Shown: positions 11,600-23,947, counted from the stretch's first letter. The stretch: DNA of 64,000 bases from Ornithodoros turicata (GCF_037126465.1 NW_026999351.1:1240001-1304000), one strand, 5' to 3'. Numbers and translations: made by a program. The notes: generated by a model from the sequence alone, not told the origin.

Positions 11600-12506
11600 C
11601 AGGGTGTCCACGCTAAGTGTGAACAGATTTTTTAAAAATATATCAATCACTTTTCTCGAGATGAAATCAATTGCAATATGGCATATGCTGAAGGGCACTC
11701 CCTAGGGGGGCATTAACAGACTCCTAAGGCAATGTCTTAATTAACTTTAAATAATTAACTTTTTAATTATAAAAGCTACGAAGTTGCTCCAATGAGAACA
11801 TCTGATCTCTTCGGTCACCAGATACCAAAGCCGTTTTCAGAACAAAAATCCGTGCGATAGATCGTCCGCAAAAAATTCGTGAAGGAACGTCATTTTTTTC
11901 TTTATTTTATTCATTGCGCATCTCTAGAGTCGCGTCTTTCCTTCGCCCCCAATACGGAGGATGAAAGAGCACACTATCGCCTCTTGCGTCCTGGAAAAAG
12001 ATTAAAAGAAAACAGAAAATGCAGCCCAATATAAGGACAGTCGCGATAGAGTCACCCGATAGATTTGTGTTTTTGTTTTGTTTCCGCAAGTTAAAGCTAA
12101 CCTTCGACGCATGAGGCGGCACTGTGCCCTTTCACTCTCTCACACTGGGGGGGAGGGGGGTAAAGGAATGCCGCTTCTTTGAAGATGCGCAATAAACCAA
12201 ATAAAGGAAAAAATGGAGTTCCTTCACGAATTTTTTGCGGACGATCTACCGAACGGATTTTTGTTCTGAAAACGGTTTTGGTATCTGGTGACCGAAGAGA
12301 TCAGATATTCTCATTGGAGCAACTTCGTAGCTTTTATAATTGAAAAGGTAATTATTGAAAGTTAATTAAGACATTGCCCCAGGAGTCTCTTAAAGCCCCC
12401 CTAGGGAGTGCCCTTCAGCATATGCTATATTGCAATTGATTTCATCTCGGAAAAAGTGATTGATATATTTTTAAAAAATCTGTTCACACTTAGCGTGGAC
12501 ACCCTG
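11600..12506. mobile_element. mariner-like foldback element with ~290-bp arms
   Basis: Termini CAGGGTGTCCACGCTAAGTG and the complementary CACTTAGCGTGGACACCCTG sit next to TA on the left (11598-11599) and CA/TA on the right. The arms run over about 11600-11890 and 12220-12506. The middle holds a second, shorter inverted pair around CTCACACTGGGGG and CGCGTCTTTCC. There is no transposase. A decayed relative lies at 54117-54906. Confidence 0.85.
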
Positions 12507-13156
12507 CATATATATACATATATATAAAGACGTTAACTGACTAAATTAAATGCATGTCATCACATGTTAAGGGGCATCTCGTGTTATTTTACTGCATGTC
12601 TACTCTTGCAATTATTCCAAAAGTGAATTCCTCGATAACAATAATATAATGCTCACGGTTCGCAAATTGTGGGTTGACTGCACTGCCTGTACATATGGAC
12701 AGCCATTATAACGTGTTTTGCCGCTGACGTTTATTACATATCGCGCAATTAGCTGCGTCATATATGACAACAAGAGTGATTTTGGTGAGTCCACTCTTGA
12801 TTTGTTTTGTAACTTGCACTACGACTACAAAGAAGTGCATTGCAGGAACGTTCGAATAGACCCTTTATTATGTGTTCAAAATAGCAAACCATGAGACAGC
12901 ATATAAGCAGCTCGAATGGTACAAAGTGTGCCAAAGAGTTAAGTCAACTGTAACGTTGCAGAAATGATTTGGTCTGTGTTACACCACAGGTGCACCATTC
13001 ACGTGTTGCTACAGCATCAGCGTGTAGCTCGACTACTCGTTCGCGAGCTATTCGATAGCTTCGATGCCACAAACAGCAAGGTACAAACAGCAAGAGGTGT
13101 TCTTATCTTTCGGATGCGCTCGGCCGTGCCACTGCTGCTGTCTTGTGCGGCAGTGA
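12507..13156. other. no gene recognised
   Basis: No domain, repeat boundary or credible exon was identified. Confidence 0.35.
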
Positions 13157-13339
13157 TTGAAGCGGCCTCAAACACATGAATCGCCGTTCGAAGAGACGCA
13201 TGCGTCTTGTGATCCCGGTGTAGCAGAGGGTGAGGAGGAGCCTCGCCGGCTGTGCGCGATATGTTTTGGAAATACGCGTCCGGGAATGCTGCTGGTTTTC
13301 ACATTTCTGATTCCTATTCTGGTGTTTCTTGCTCAGGTA
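13157..13339 (+). CDS. candidate exon with one membrane segment
   Basis: The frame encodes an acidic stretch (EGEEEPRRLCAICFGNTRPG) followed by a strongly hydrophobic segment (MLLVFTFLIPILVFLA) and ends at a possible donor CAG|GTATAA at 13339. A short charged cytosolic tail followed by one transmembrane helix would suit the first coding exon of a type II membrane protein. No in-frame ATG precedes the acidic stretch and no strong acceptor is visible, so the 5' border is unknown and it could be chance. Confidence 0.3.
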
Positions 13340-13715
13340 TAAGCACTCAAGTCATATCTCCTTCAGAAAAGCATCTGCATCGATAAGCCACTCAGAGCGG
13401 TTGAAGCACCTTTCATCTTTCGGCATACCAGCTGCACAAGTCCCTCTGTGACGGGTCAACAGACGCCTACAGAAGCAGCAAAGAGATATGGACATGTTCT
13501 CTCTGATGCTGAACCTGTCAGTGTGTGTGCCAGTGCAGTAAATATACAATTGTTCTACTATGAAGTCTTCCACGTGAGATGTCGGCTATCGGTGAAAGCA
13601 AAGTTGCTTCGTCATAACACTCGAAGTTCAGAAACTATGTTTATGTGATATTCGTGTTTGGCTCAGGTACACCAGACTGCATATTTGTAATTTAAAAACA
13701 CCTATCCCCAAAAAT

Positions 13716-13812
13716 AAGAGAACATGAGCCCTGGACCGGTAACCCAGAAGATGTGGGTTCGAGTCCTACAGCTAGCTAACCTTTTCAGTGACTTTCATCC
13801 TTCATCCACCAA
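13716..13812 (+). repeat. tRNA-derived SINE fragment
   Basis: Contains a B-box-like GTGGGTTCGAGTCCTAC followed by CTAACCTTTTCAGTGACTTTCATCC. That tail is one I associate with tRNA-derived SINEs in ticks. The A box is weak or missing. Confidence 0.5.
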
Positions 13813-14936
13813 AATAAAACATTTTGTGTGACAGAAACAGCCAACTCTTCGACGTATTCTTATTGATTTCACTCGACACGAACGAAAGTCCAGAACCGGC
13901 ACACCAGCGGTGGGAGGGAGGGGGAGAGAACAATTGAGAAAAGGAAAGCCTCGCCAGCGTCACACGTCGCCCAGAGAGACCAAAAAAAAGAAGAAGAAAA
14001 AACAAAGCAAAAAGCTGCTCAACCATCGTCCAAAGACTGGCCCGACGCGAGAGGTCGTGTGAGTTTTCCTCCACAGAAGAATTATACTGCAGGTTCATCC
14101 GCCTGGCGCTGGCGAGCGTGTATCATGTCAACGTATTAAAATGACTGCTTGTGTATTAAAGTAGCTTAGGCTAATGATGTGTTAAGTTTCATTAAGTTTC
14201 ACGTGTGGATTAGTGCCGCTTAGCCTTTGGTGGCCCAGACTGCGTAAACGCAGGATGCCGTCCATACGTTTGTGCTGGTCTTCGTGCGCACCTTACGCAT
14301 GAGCGGGGAGCCTTTATGGTACCCTGGATTGTTCTCGTTGGTGGTTGTCATCCACAAGTCTTTTCCGCCATACCCAAGGTGAATGGGAGACTATGTTCTA
14401 GCCGAAGAGCTTGGACGGTACGAAGCGAGTCTTCCTGAGTTCTGGATTGTTCGCATGGTCTGCGGGCAAGCCCAGCAATCCACCTTAGGGTGGAGTTAGT
14501 AGATGGGTGGAGTGGGTGGAGTTCTGGGTGGAGTTCTTCTCCAGTGGGTAGGGAAGAATTGCGTTACCTGTATAAAGGTCAGCCTTCATACTTACTTGAT
14601 GACAATACACGCGGTTGTGCTAACCACATGTTAACGTAGCTGGTTTCGATCGGGCTGGTAACCAGGCAAAGTAACTCGATCAATCAAGCTATATTCTATT
14701 CTATTGTGTTTAGTGTTCGTTAGAATACTGTCATTGTCCTTTTGTTCTTTGATACTGTACCGCGTCTACGAGTTGTCGATTAGGGATACTAGACTACGAT
14801 TGTTGCATACTTCAGATGCACACCTTCCCTGTAGCCGTCGCGATTCTGGACATTTTTCGTATACGGAGACATGCTTCAAATATCTTGGTGTCCTAGATAT
14901 CAGGGCCACTTGTTGACAAACTAAGCAGCATAGTTC
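13813..14936. other. no gene recognised; GGGTGGAGT repeats
   Basis: A small degenerate tandem of GGGTGGAGT lies at about 14489-14545. A TTGATGACAATACACG motif near 14596 matches, in plus orientation, the 3' end of the LINE family and may be a stub of a plus-strand copy. Confidence 0.4.
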
Positions 14937-16865
14937 GTGTGCATTGTCATCAAGCAGGAGAACTACCTATGGAGGTAGTCCCCTTTGGACAGACACTAAC
15001 TTTACGTTACAGTACAAGCTAAATAACAACACTTTCTAGGAGGGTTTGCTTTTCGTACTGACCATAGCAAGCGAACAATTCAAACACAGGAGAGTCGCTG
15101 TGGAGTTCAGTACGGTCCTAACGAACTGGCTAGAACATGATTTGCCACTCACCCTGAACATGGCGGAAAAGACGAGTAGACGTTAGCCAGCGGCGAGAGC
15201 ACTGCACAAGACCATACGGTGCTTGTTCACGGACAATGTGGCTTCCAAGACCTGCCCTGACAGCCTGAAGTATAGCTGCGTCTCTGAAGTCTGGGCCGCC
15301 GAAAGCCAGCCGGCAACGACAGATCCGAATTTGAAACTTGATCTCGGTAACTAATAAAGCGAATAGGTTACGCCGAACGCGCGGATTAGGCAACCGTTCC
15401 ATGAACTGTACGGTGCCCCAGGCGACTGTCGACACATGAAATATCTGGGTTACTCTGCGCCACAGCAAAAGAGGAAGACGACAACGCCTGAAACAGTGCT
15501 CTGCGGTCTCACACATCCCGCAAGACGGGCAACCGTCAGAGCGAGAGATGTGAAAACGGTGTAGTCGCTCGCGAAGAGAAAGAACGTCGTGGGCCAACTT
15601 CCACTGAAGACTGGCGCGGCGGGCATCTAGCCAGCCCGCAGTGATTCGACGCCAAGACAGCTTCGTCGGCACCGAAGGAACTCCAACTCCCAGACAGCTG
15701 TATAAAAATCACTGACAGCCCATAACTGGATGTCAGCGTCCGGAAGCTGGAGTCACAAATGCCGTACAACATCAACACAGGCACTGTATTGATGAGGCAG
15801 GACTTCGGACCTAGGCTGAAACCTAAGGCTCTCAACGAACCACCTGGTAGCACATCCCAGAGAGTACTGTACAAATGCGCACGCTGGGTGTTCGGGAGTG
15901 TACAATGCCTCGAAATAAACATGCGACTGAAGTGCAAGGCACTTGTCGAGCTCCACCGGCAAGGCTAAGCCGCCACGGTCACGTGTACGGTGCAAGCGGG
16001 ACCTCGCGACCCACTCCACCGAACCGCCCCAGAGGAAACGGAACGCGTGCCTAGTGATGGCAGTAGCGGTGGCGGCGTGGCAACGACTCCTAAAAACCAC
16101 AAGCAACTGTAGTACCAGGCCACTAGGAGATGAGCGCGAAAAGTGGTGGGCAAATCAACAAACTTAAGCTGCCGCAGGACAGCTCTGCAACGATTAAACA
16201 ATCGTGGCCAATTTACGGTAGATATGCCAGTGCAATCAAAAGTCACGCCCATAATTTCGACTTCTGGCATCACTGGAACACAGAAAGGAGTCCCGCAGGA
16301 AGGCTGGAGGATCAAAAACAGTGCTGCACTTTTTGATCTATTCAGCCTTGCCCCTGAAACGGCTCCGTAATCCTCGAACGCCTTCAAAACGGGCCCTAGG
16401 AAACACTTCCGAGAAACGATCACAGAGATGTCGTCCGCGAACGCAAGAAGAGGTGGGGGTATCCGTTGGGCAGTGGCAATGTAACTGGAAGCGAGCACAG
16501 TCTCTCGAGTAGAGGGTTGATGGCAATGGTGTACAAGGCGGGAGAGAGGGGATATCCTTTACGGACCCCACAAGTTACATCAAAGGGGGACGACAGTCCG
16601 CCAGCGACAAAGACAACGCTTCTAGCGCCCCTATACAACGTTTCCCCTCATATGCCATCAACCGAGAGAACAGGTATGCGTGTTGCACGCGATGGAATGC
16701 CTTGGACTGATCGAATGACGCCAGCACAGCGGGGGCATGACCACTGCTAACCAGTGGATGACATCACGGAGAGCGATTCTATGAAGGTCTGAGGACCTGC
16801 CGGGGACGGGACATGCTTGGCGAGGATGTAACACCATCTCCAACAGAGGTGAAACGCGCAATAGA
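14937..16865 (-). mobile_element. Tx1/L1-like LINE copy B, truncated and frameshifted
   Basis: Minus-strand copy. Going from high to low coordinates, it has the reverse-transcriptase GVRKGYPLSP motif (about 16550-16600), LLAFADDISV (about 16440), the LNRSK block, FLWGGSVEWVARSRL, and a Cys-rich finger CPSCGMCETAEHCF (about 15500-15540). It ends with GEWQIMF and a stop at 15130. Several frameshifts separate these blocks (near 16420, 15965, 15750 and 15670). The usual QG of the reverse-transcriptase motif is KG. The 3' end carries the shared CTACCTATGGAGGTAG hairpin. The FxWG...GGL and HxxC-finger arrangement suggests the Tx1/L1 group; this is from pattern memory. Confidence 0.85.
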
Positions 16866-16884
16866 AGAATTAAGAAAGCCTGTA

Positions 16885-17110
16885 ACAGTTACCGCGGCGA
16901 TCACCGCAAACACGAACGTCGAGTCCGGCGACTGTTACATATTATCAGCGCCAGTCATCCAACCTTGCTGGTGATGCGGATGCGTTTAGAATAAAAATGT
17001 TCGTCACTGCTGCTCTCCTAACGCAACGCGATGACGACGACGACGCCTGAGTTAGCTTGTAGTGCATGGTGGCACAATTCTGTGAAATATTCTGCCTATG
17101 ATCATGCCTA
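16885..17110 (-). repeat. dispersed repeat family R, partial
   Basis: Inverted relative to 5784-6240. It shares GCGATCACCGCAAAC, TTTAGAATAAAAATGTTCGTCAC and the CGATGACGACGACG tract. Confidence 0.65.
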
Positions 17111-17149
17111 GGAACGCGTGCCTAGTGATGGCAGTTCGAATCAGTGGTG

Positions 17150-17440
17150 TCGACTATGTCATCATGCATCTATTAAAAAGTAAAGGGCCTAATGCGCTGC
17201 CTTGTGGAACCACTGATTTGACACGTGCAAGGTTAGACGGGATGTTTATTACAACTTGCCTGCTCACGCAAGCTTAGGTAAGAATACTATTAGATTTAGT
17301 GGAATAGTCTAGTTTATTGGCCTATACATTATGATTCATGCAGTCCAATGCATTTAGGAAATCTACAAAGACACCTAGGGTTAGGCTCTTTGTCTCAAAA
17401 TTTCTAATGGTTATCTATGTTTGAAGCTCGGTCCCTCGAT
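17150..17440 (-). mobile_element. CR1/L2-type LINE reverse-transcriptase fragment
   Basis: Minus-strand translation gives GVFVDFLNALDCMNHN (catalytic motif A, usually F-DF-KAFD-INH) and, after an interruption, SVVPQGSALGPLLF (motif around PQGS-LGPLLF). The fragment is short and broken, of a different clade from the neighbouring Tx1-like copies. Confidence 0.7.
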
Positions 17441-17782
17441 TGGACCGCAAAAGGCTATGCAGCCATGTGACATAGGCGTGATGGAAAGAGGCGCGCTGGT
17501 TACTCAACTTTGAAAGCAGTTATATGGGTCACTGAGCTGGCACGAGCCGAAAGAAATTTATATTTTATATACGAAAGAAACGTATATTTGGGTATTGTGA
17601 CCAGTATCCTTACATGGGGTCCCATTATCTGTGAAATGTTCGGTGGTCTGGATGCGGCCCCTTTAAGGAAGCGAGAGATGTTAGGAGAGGTTTTCTATCC
17701 TTCGAGGAGATAAAGTCCTGAAGCAATTCAGACAGGAGCTAAGCGAAACATTTGTATTGTTAACTTGTTAGATGAGTGCATT
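17441..17782. other. no gene recognised
   Basis: The 67-codon plus frame at 17510-17713 has no recognisable domain. Confidence 0.35.
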
Positions 17783-20310
17783 GTATTGTCATCAAGCAGG
17801 AGAGGTACCTATGGAGGTAGGGTCCTTTACAATAGAACTGCAATATACCGAAAGGGAGGATAACAACGCTCCTAAGCGATATTGCTGTATGTACGGGTGA
17901 TACCATGCGAACAATCCATGATCAACGGGAGAGTGGCGACGGAGGGCAGTAGAAGTGTAGCAAACTGGCTAGAACAGAATGTGCCACTCACCCTGATCAT
18001 AGCGGAAGAGGCGAGTGGAGCAGAGGCAGCGACGGGAGCACGCGACTGGGCCGAGGATTACCTGTTCACTGGTGATCAGCGCCCGAAGTCCAGTACGAAC
18101 TGCATCAAACAGGCCTACGCTCACAAAGTCGGGGCCACCGAAGGCTAACCGGCACTGGCGTATCGAAATTTGGAAATCTATTTCCGCAATCAAGCACACC
18201 AAATGTTTCCGATCCCTTGCAGCAACCGGCAACGGTTCCGTGACCCTTACAGTGGCCTATTCGACTATTGGAAGATGAAAAACAACTGTTACTCTGCTAC
18301 ACAGGGGCAGCGAAATCTGGCACTGAAGGAAGCAGCGCTCTGGCGACACCGAGATGACACAAGGCGGGCAGTGATTCGTGCGACAACTATGGAAGGGGTG
18401 TAAACGTTCACGGAGCGGCAGGACACCGTGAGGTGGCTTCCACTGGAGACTGGCTCGACCAGCGTCCAACCATCCATCCGTCATACGTCGCCAGGAGCTC
18501 CAGGAAGGACTACTCACTGCACCAGGCAGGGAGGATACCAGCAGCGCCTCCATGAGTGCGGCATAGAAATCCCTGGCTTCTTAGACCTGTTGAGTTGTGC
18601 GCAAGGCACTTTAACGTAATCGGCGAAAGCGTTCAGCACAGGTTCAAGTCGAGTTTCCCCTGGTAGCATGGCAGAGGTATTGTCTGCATACGCGAGAACA
18701 GGAGGGTGGCAACCACTGGGCAAACTAAGAAGGACAGGGAGAAAGCTTACACGAACCAGGAGCGGATTGATCGCAACAGCGTAAGATACAGGAGAAAGGG
18801 GACAGCACTGTCGTACACCGCGCGTAATCCCTACCTGAGGCGATCGACCACCAGCAACGGAGACCAGGCTTGTCGCACCAAGGTACAACATTTCCACAAA
18901 GCGCACCCACGCTTCATGGAAACCGCAAGCTGTAACAATGGAAAACATATACGACTGACGCGCTCTGTCAAAAGCTTTTGCCTGGTCGAACGACGCCAAA
19001 ACCGCTGTTAGCTGTCTCAGGTTTAACAACTGGATGGCGTCACGATTCGCCATCCTGTGGAGGACCGATGTCCTGCCAGGGACAGCACAGGCTTGATATG
19101 GGTGCAAGACCTTCTCCAACAGCGGCGATACACGTAGGCGAAGCGCCTTGGCTAGAATTTTGTAGAATTTTGTAGTCGCAAGTTAAAAGCGTTATGTGGC
19201 GATACGCATCCGGGTCCTGATTTCTTGACGCGTCCTTACCGAGAAGGACAAATACACCACTCTGCATTGTGGAGCAGTGCGCGCCTCGCGAGAAGCATTA
19301 ATTCAATATACGTGTTAAAGCACCGCCAATTACCCTCCAGAAACATTTGTAGAACTCGACTGGGAGGCCATCGATGACGGCGCACTTCCCGTTCGGTATT
19401 GACGAAACAGCGGCAAAAAGTGCGACAAAAAAATCGAGAACTCCGACTTAAGACAACAAAATAACAAGTTTTACTCAGACGTTTCGTCCGTCATGCGACG
19501 GACATCATCAGTGCCAAACTGAAATTTGTTATGTTAAGTCGCAGTTCTCTACTTTTTTGTCAAGTTATGTGTCTCCCGGCTTGCGGAGTATTTTTGCAAA
19601 AAGCTCGTTTTGCGTGAGCGGCCCTGAGTCTGCAAACTCCATTTGTTTCAACAAGAGTGGGCACTCCGTGCTAATCACCGGATCGTTGGATGATGACTCT
19701 TGATAAAGGGCCGCGCAATGCTCACGCATTGCAGCTCAACAACGATGTCCTCAGGTTGTGTGAGAAGTGAGCCGTCACATGGCTGCCACATAGCACCAGG
19801 GGAGTAAGCGGGAGCAGTATGCCTCCCGACACCAGCGATCGATGTTTCGCTGCGCTGCGAAATTGCGCCAGGAGCGCATTCTCACGGCGATCAGGCGCCT
19901 CAGCACATCCGCGATATCAGATGCAGTGTCATGGCTACAAGAGCCACGGTGGCGTAGAATAACTAAGAACTGCCTGACTGCGTATCTACCCTCCCGGTGT
20001 TACCCTCCGGTGCTACCCTCCCCCAACATCGAAGGCGATCAGCGGCTCCCAGATTCAAAGCCTCCCAGTGATCGGGCCCAAAATCGGGTACGGAACATTT
20101 TTCCGATAGCCAATGTTGCATGTCTTCTTTAATGTCGTGGTCGTCTAGCAAAGACACGTTCAATCCCCAAATGCAGCGACCGGTGCGGAAATAATCAGCC
20201 CTGAGTAACATAAAACGACTCCTTGAGCATTCTCGGAGAGACATACAAGCGATCCAGCCGAGTATGATGGCCGCGGGAGTTGGTCTCGCCCTAAAAACAA
20301 AGAACATGGT
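17783..20310 (-). mobile_element. Tx1/L1-like LINE copy C, longest, interrupted
   Basis: Minus-strand copy that extends furthest 5'. The linker after the endonuclease is at about 19842-20307 (GRCIWGLNVSLLDDHDIKED). The start of reverse transcriptase is at about 19300-19700 (GKCAVIDGLPVEFYK), then ASFDQAKAFD, GVRQCCPLSP and LAYADN, then the finger and C-terminus (GEWHILF at 17969). The change of the catalytic YADD to YADN and of the GVRQGC glycine to cysteine, plus frameshifts, make it inactive. A small inverted-repeat element is inserted at about 19424-19562. Confidence 0.85.
19424..19562 (-). mobile_element. small inverted-repeat element with hammerhead-like core
   Basis: It interrupts the reverse-transcriptase frame of LINE copy C. 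The ends are inverted: GACAAAAAAATCGAGAACT at 19424 against the complement of AGTTCTCTACTTTTTTGTC at 19544-19562. On the minus strand, positions 19511-19481 read CTGATGA, a 7-bp stem GTCCGTC/GACGGAC closed by GCAT, then GAAAC. This is the conserved core plus stem II of a hammerhead ribozyme. Hammerheads of this kind are known from Penelope-like elements and retrozymes. A convincing stem III is not visible here. Confidence 0.6.
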
Positions 20311-20419
20311 AGCCAGGAAATGGAACTTCTATATATGTCTTGTCTTCGTATTGTCTTGTATTGCCAACTGTAGGTTAGCACAAGCGTAAGCTTGCCCACA
20401 TCGCGTAATGTCGTATGTG

Positions 20420-21597
20420 TTGGCATCGAGGCGGAAGACCAGTCATAAGGACTGGCTCCCATATAGCTATATCAACAAGCTAGGACTAAAACTAGAACTA
20501 GTGCAATGCCATATCCTGCTTGTGAAATCACGTCACGTTAAGGATTGCTGTTCGTGCTTGTCGTCGCCATGCAACAGACCAAGACTGCGGAGAGTTGCGT
20601 ACGGGATAACGGCACGAAAGAAAGTAACGCTTAGTAATGAACAAGGTACCTTCCATGCGTTTCTTCGAATAGCACAGACGAAGTTAGCCAGCGTCTTCCG
20701 AACTCCATAGCACCAAGGACTGCTCTCTCCCTCTGTAAGACTCTGCGAACACCCGCTCGAACGAGGCTTAGAACGTGTGACGTCCCCCGAGCGCGACCGC
20801 CGTGTACTGCTACGCAGCGCGCAATCCACACTTGGTAATTTATCTCTACGGCTAAGAGAATGAACTGTCGTCTATCCCGGATTGGAACGGGGGGTTGAAG
20901 GAGCGTTTGAATGGTGCCCCAGCGAATCCGTGGAACCCCATACAGCTCCTCAACTCTGTGCCACAAAACGTCGGGAACGAGACACTCATGAAAAGCGTGC
21001 TGCGCAGTTTCATGGCTAGAACAGAAAGGACATCGAGGCGAGGTGAGACCATAACGATGCAAACGATCCCTGATCAAATGATCCCTGGCAGGACATCGTG
21101 CGCAAGTCTGAACTGCAACTTGCACGACGAGAGTCCAACCATCCTGCAGTAGCGTAGCGCCACGCGATCTGACGCGGAACAGATAGCTCCGGTACACCCG
21201 TGGGTGCCGGAAGTAAGCCCAGCAGGGACACATAGAACCGCCTCACTGACCATGTAGAAAGATCAGCGTCCACGTGGCTCTCGCGGAGGCGACGGACTGA
21301 TGACACGTACTCTTTTAAGTGGGGAGCAGTAAACTCTGAGCGCGGCCTATTCTGCTGAAAGGAACAACAGAAACGAATCTCCGGGCCAAGAAGGTAGTGC
21401 AAAAGGTCGTGTGCGGGATGGTTAGGCTCACTCAGGGCATCAAAAGTTGCCTTTATACCTAAAGCAAGGCACTTCACTTTTACATGTGGCACTCGCAAGC
21501 CACCAACCTCACGCGACTGGTACAGACGCGCGCGCGACACCCATTCCACACTGTTACCCCATACGAACTGAAAAGCAATACTGAAAAGCATCGTGTG
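20420..21597 (-). mobile_element. diverged Tx1/L1-like LINE copy D, 3' half
   Basis: A second subfamily. FVWGNSVEWVSRARLYQSREVGGL is at about 21500-21570, and the finger CPFCSSHETAQHAFHEC at about 21000-21050. The C-terminus ends GRYLVHY with its stop at 20631. The two overlapping open frames show one frameshift around 21130-21200. The 3' region has a CCAGTC/GACTGG hairpin (about 20438-20457) also seen near 6745-6776. Its 5' side is cut exactly where copy E ends. Confidence 0.8.
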
Positions 21598-23445
21598 TGT
21601 ATTGTCATCAAGCAAGATAACTACCTATGGAGGTAGCCTCTTTTACACAAACTCTATCTTACATACCAGTTAAAAACGCTCCAAAGGGAGATTGCTTTTT
21701 GTACGTGCCATACCCTGCGAACAATCCTGAAACTCCGGAAGAGTCGCTACGGGGGAGCAGTACAATCCTAGTGGGCTTACTAGAACTTGATATGCCACTC
21801 ACCTTGATCATAATCAAACAGCCGAGTCGCTGTAAGCCAGCGGCGACAGCACTCCACAGACCCAAGTAATGACTCCTCACGGGTAATATGTGCACGCAGC
21901 CCGGCTCTCACTGCCTGAAAAATAGCCATGCTCCCAACATCTGGGCCACCAAAGGACAGCCGGCATCGGCGAATCCAAATTTGGAAGTTAATTTCTGAAA
22001 TCAGCAATGCTAGTTGCTTTCGCTCTGCGCGTGCGACCGGCAACGGCTCCAGGTACCTTACGGTGGCCCAATCAACTGCTGGGAGCCCAAATATTTGCGC
22101 CGCCCTACTCCATAGTAAAAGTGGAATATGGCATCGCAAAAAACAATGTTCTGCTGTCTCAGACATGCCACAAGACGGATAACCGTCCGGCCGACATATC
22201 CGAAAACGGTGCAAACGTTCACGCAGTGGGAGGACACCATGGGCCAGCTTCCACTGGAGACTAGCGCGCCGTGCATCAAGCCAGCCAGCAGTGATACGCC
22301 GCCAGGCGAATTTCGTTGGCACTGCTGGCCTTGCGGGGCCCGGTCGCATTTCCCTGTAGGCGGCGTAGAAATCACGGACGGAGGCTCCACAAGGAAATGT
22401 CTTCATCTGGGCATTCGACACGCAAGCGCCGCACGACAGCAACACAAGCACACAAATAAGGAGGGAGTACTTCCGCTCTGGGGCGAAGCTCGGGACTTTC
22501 GAGGAACCACCTGGTGGCGTATCCTAGGAAATACTGCACTAATGCGCAAGCCGGGTGCTCTGATGCACGGAGCGCCTCAAAGAGAATACGCGATTGAAGC
22601 GCCAAGCACCTTTCTGGCACAGCCGGTACTCGCAAGCCACCCAGATCACGGCTTCCGTGGAGTTGAGACCTACAGACCCATTCAACGGATCCGCCCCACA
22701 GGAAGCGGAACGCGTGTCGTGTGATAGCTGCTTGTATTATCGCTGGCGGGGATGAAACAGCCGCTAAAAACCACAAGCGACTGTAATACCATGCTGCTAA
22801 CAGCCGTGCCCGGAATGTGATCGGCAATTCAACAAGCTTAAGTTCTCGCAGAACAGCACTACAGCGGCTGAATACTCGAGGCCAGTTGACAGCTGAGACC
22901 CCTGCACTGTCAAAAACAACTCCCAGGATTTTAACCTGAGGTCTTACAGGAACTTGAAATGGTGCAGCACAGGTTGGCTGAACACTTAAAAAAAGAGCGA
23001 CACTTTTGGACCTATTCAATCTTGCCCCAGAAACTGTACCGTAGTCTTCGAACGCTTTCAACACTGGCTCTAGGGAACTCTCGCGCGGTAGTACGGCGGA
23101 GACATCATCAGCGTACGCAAACACATGCGGTGGGCATCTATTAGGCAGCCTTAGGATAACTGAGAGAGAACACAGTCTCCCGAGGAGAGGGTTGATGGCA
23201 ATGGCATACAAGGCGGGGGAGAGAGGGCATCCTTGTCGGACACCACACGTAACGTCAAACGAAGACGATAGACCACCAGCTACGGAAACGACACGTTTTG
23301 CGCCCTTGTATAGCACCTCAACGAAGCGCACCCAACCATCGGCGAAACCATATCGTGAAAAGATCAAGAAAAGATCTTCCCGGAACAGCACCGCAAGCGG
23401 TACTGCCCCGACGACCTTGTTATCGCAAGCAAGCAAAAGCATCGT
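21598..23445 (-). mobile_element. Tx1/L1-like LINE copy E, best preserved
   Basis: The minus-strand frame 23442-22372 reads through GVRQGCPLSP, FAYADDVSAV (intact YADD), the LNRSK block, and FLWGGSVEWVCRSQLHGSRD. One frameshift near 22380 separates it from the C-terminal frame (to 21780), which has the finger CPSC-like CGMSETAEHCF and ends GEWHIKF. The endonuclease and the start of reverse transcriptase are missing, so this is a 5'-truncated insertion. The 3' end at 21598 carries the CTACCTATGGAGGTAG hairpin and TATTGTCATCAAG. Confidence 0.9.
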
Positions 23446-23465
23446 GTAATGTCGTGTCTCGTACA

Positions 23466-23655
23466 GTTATTGCGGCTATCACCGCAAACGCGAAATTCAA
23501 GTCTGGCGACTGCTAGGTACCATCAGTGCCAGTTTTGCAACTTTGCTGGTGTGGTGGATGCGATTAGAATAAAAAATGTTCGTCACTGTAGCTCGCCTCG
23601 CGGTACGCGATGACGACGACACTTGAATTAAATGGTTCTGGTGGCACCACTGATC
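23466..23655 (-). repeat. dispersed repeat family R, partial
   Basis: Shares GCTATCACCGCAAAC, GATTAGAATAAAAAATGTTCGTCAC and CGATGACGACGAC with 5784-6240, inverted. Confidence 0.65.
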
Positions 23656-23800
23656 TCTATGTATAAAGGCTGGATCGCGTATGGGAGAGGGGCTCGTGGG
23701 AGAGAGGTATGCATTCGGGCCGCCATGTTGGTGGGCCCTAAAACGCTGTGTGTGCCCATTGGAAACAATGGGAGGCAACAGAGATCGTGAGTATTTATTG
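23640..23800 (+). promoter_or_regulatory. YY1/TATA promoter module with short first exon
   Basis: TATA-like GTATAAAGGC is at 23661-23670, a YY1-like GGGCCGCCATGTTGG follows near 23717-23731, and an ATG at 23768 lies 16 codon-bases before a donor ATC|GTGAGT (exon end 23786). The upstream block GGCACCACTGATCTC to GGCTGGATCGCG is shared with the module on the minus strand at 26555-26680. No downstream exon was identified. Confidence 0.45.
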
Positions 23801-23947
23801 CGCTACAGGCGTTGATCATTGTTTGTCGTCACGCGATTTTGTAAGGTGCCAGTATACTGATGTATCCTAACGGTGTTTCGCAGGTGCCCTGCTTTTCGAT
23901 TCTTAATAACATTATGTTTTGCATTCCGAAACTAGACTGTCACTGCA

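Noticed and set aside
15753..16512. Plus-strand open frames in the LINE pile-up
   Set aside because: They are antisense shadows of the minus-strand reverse transcriptase and Cys-rich finger.
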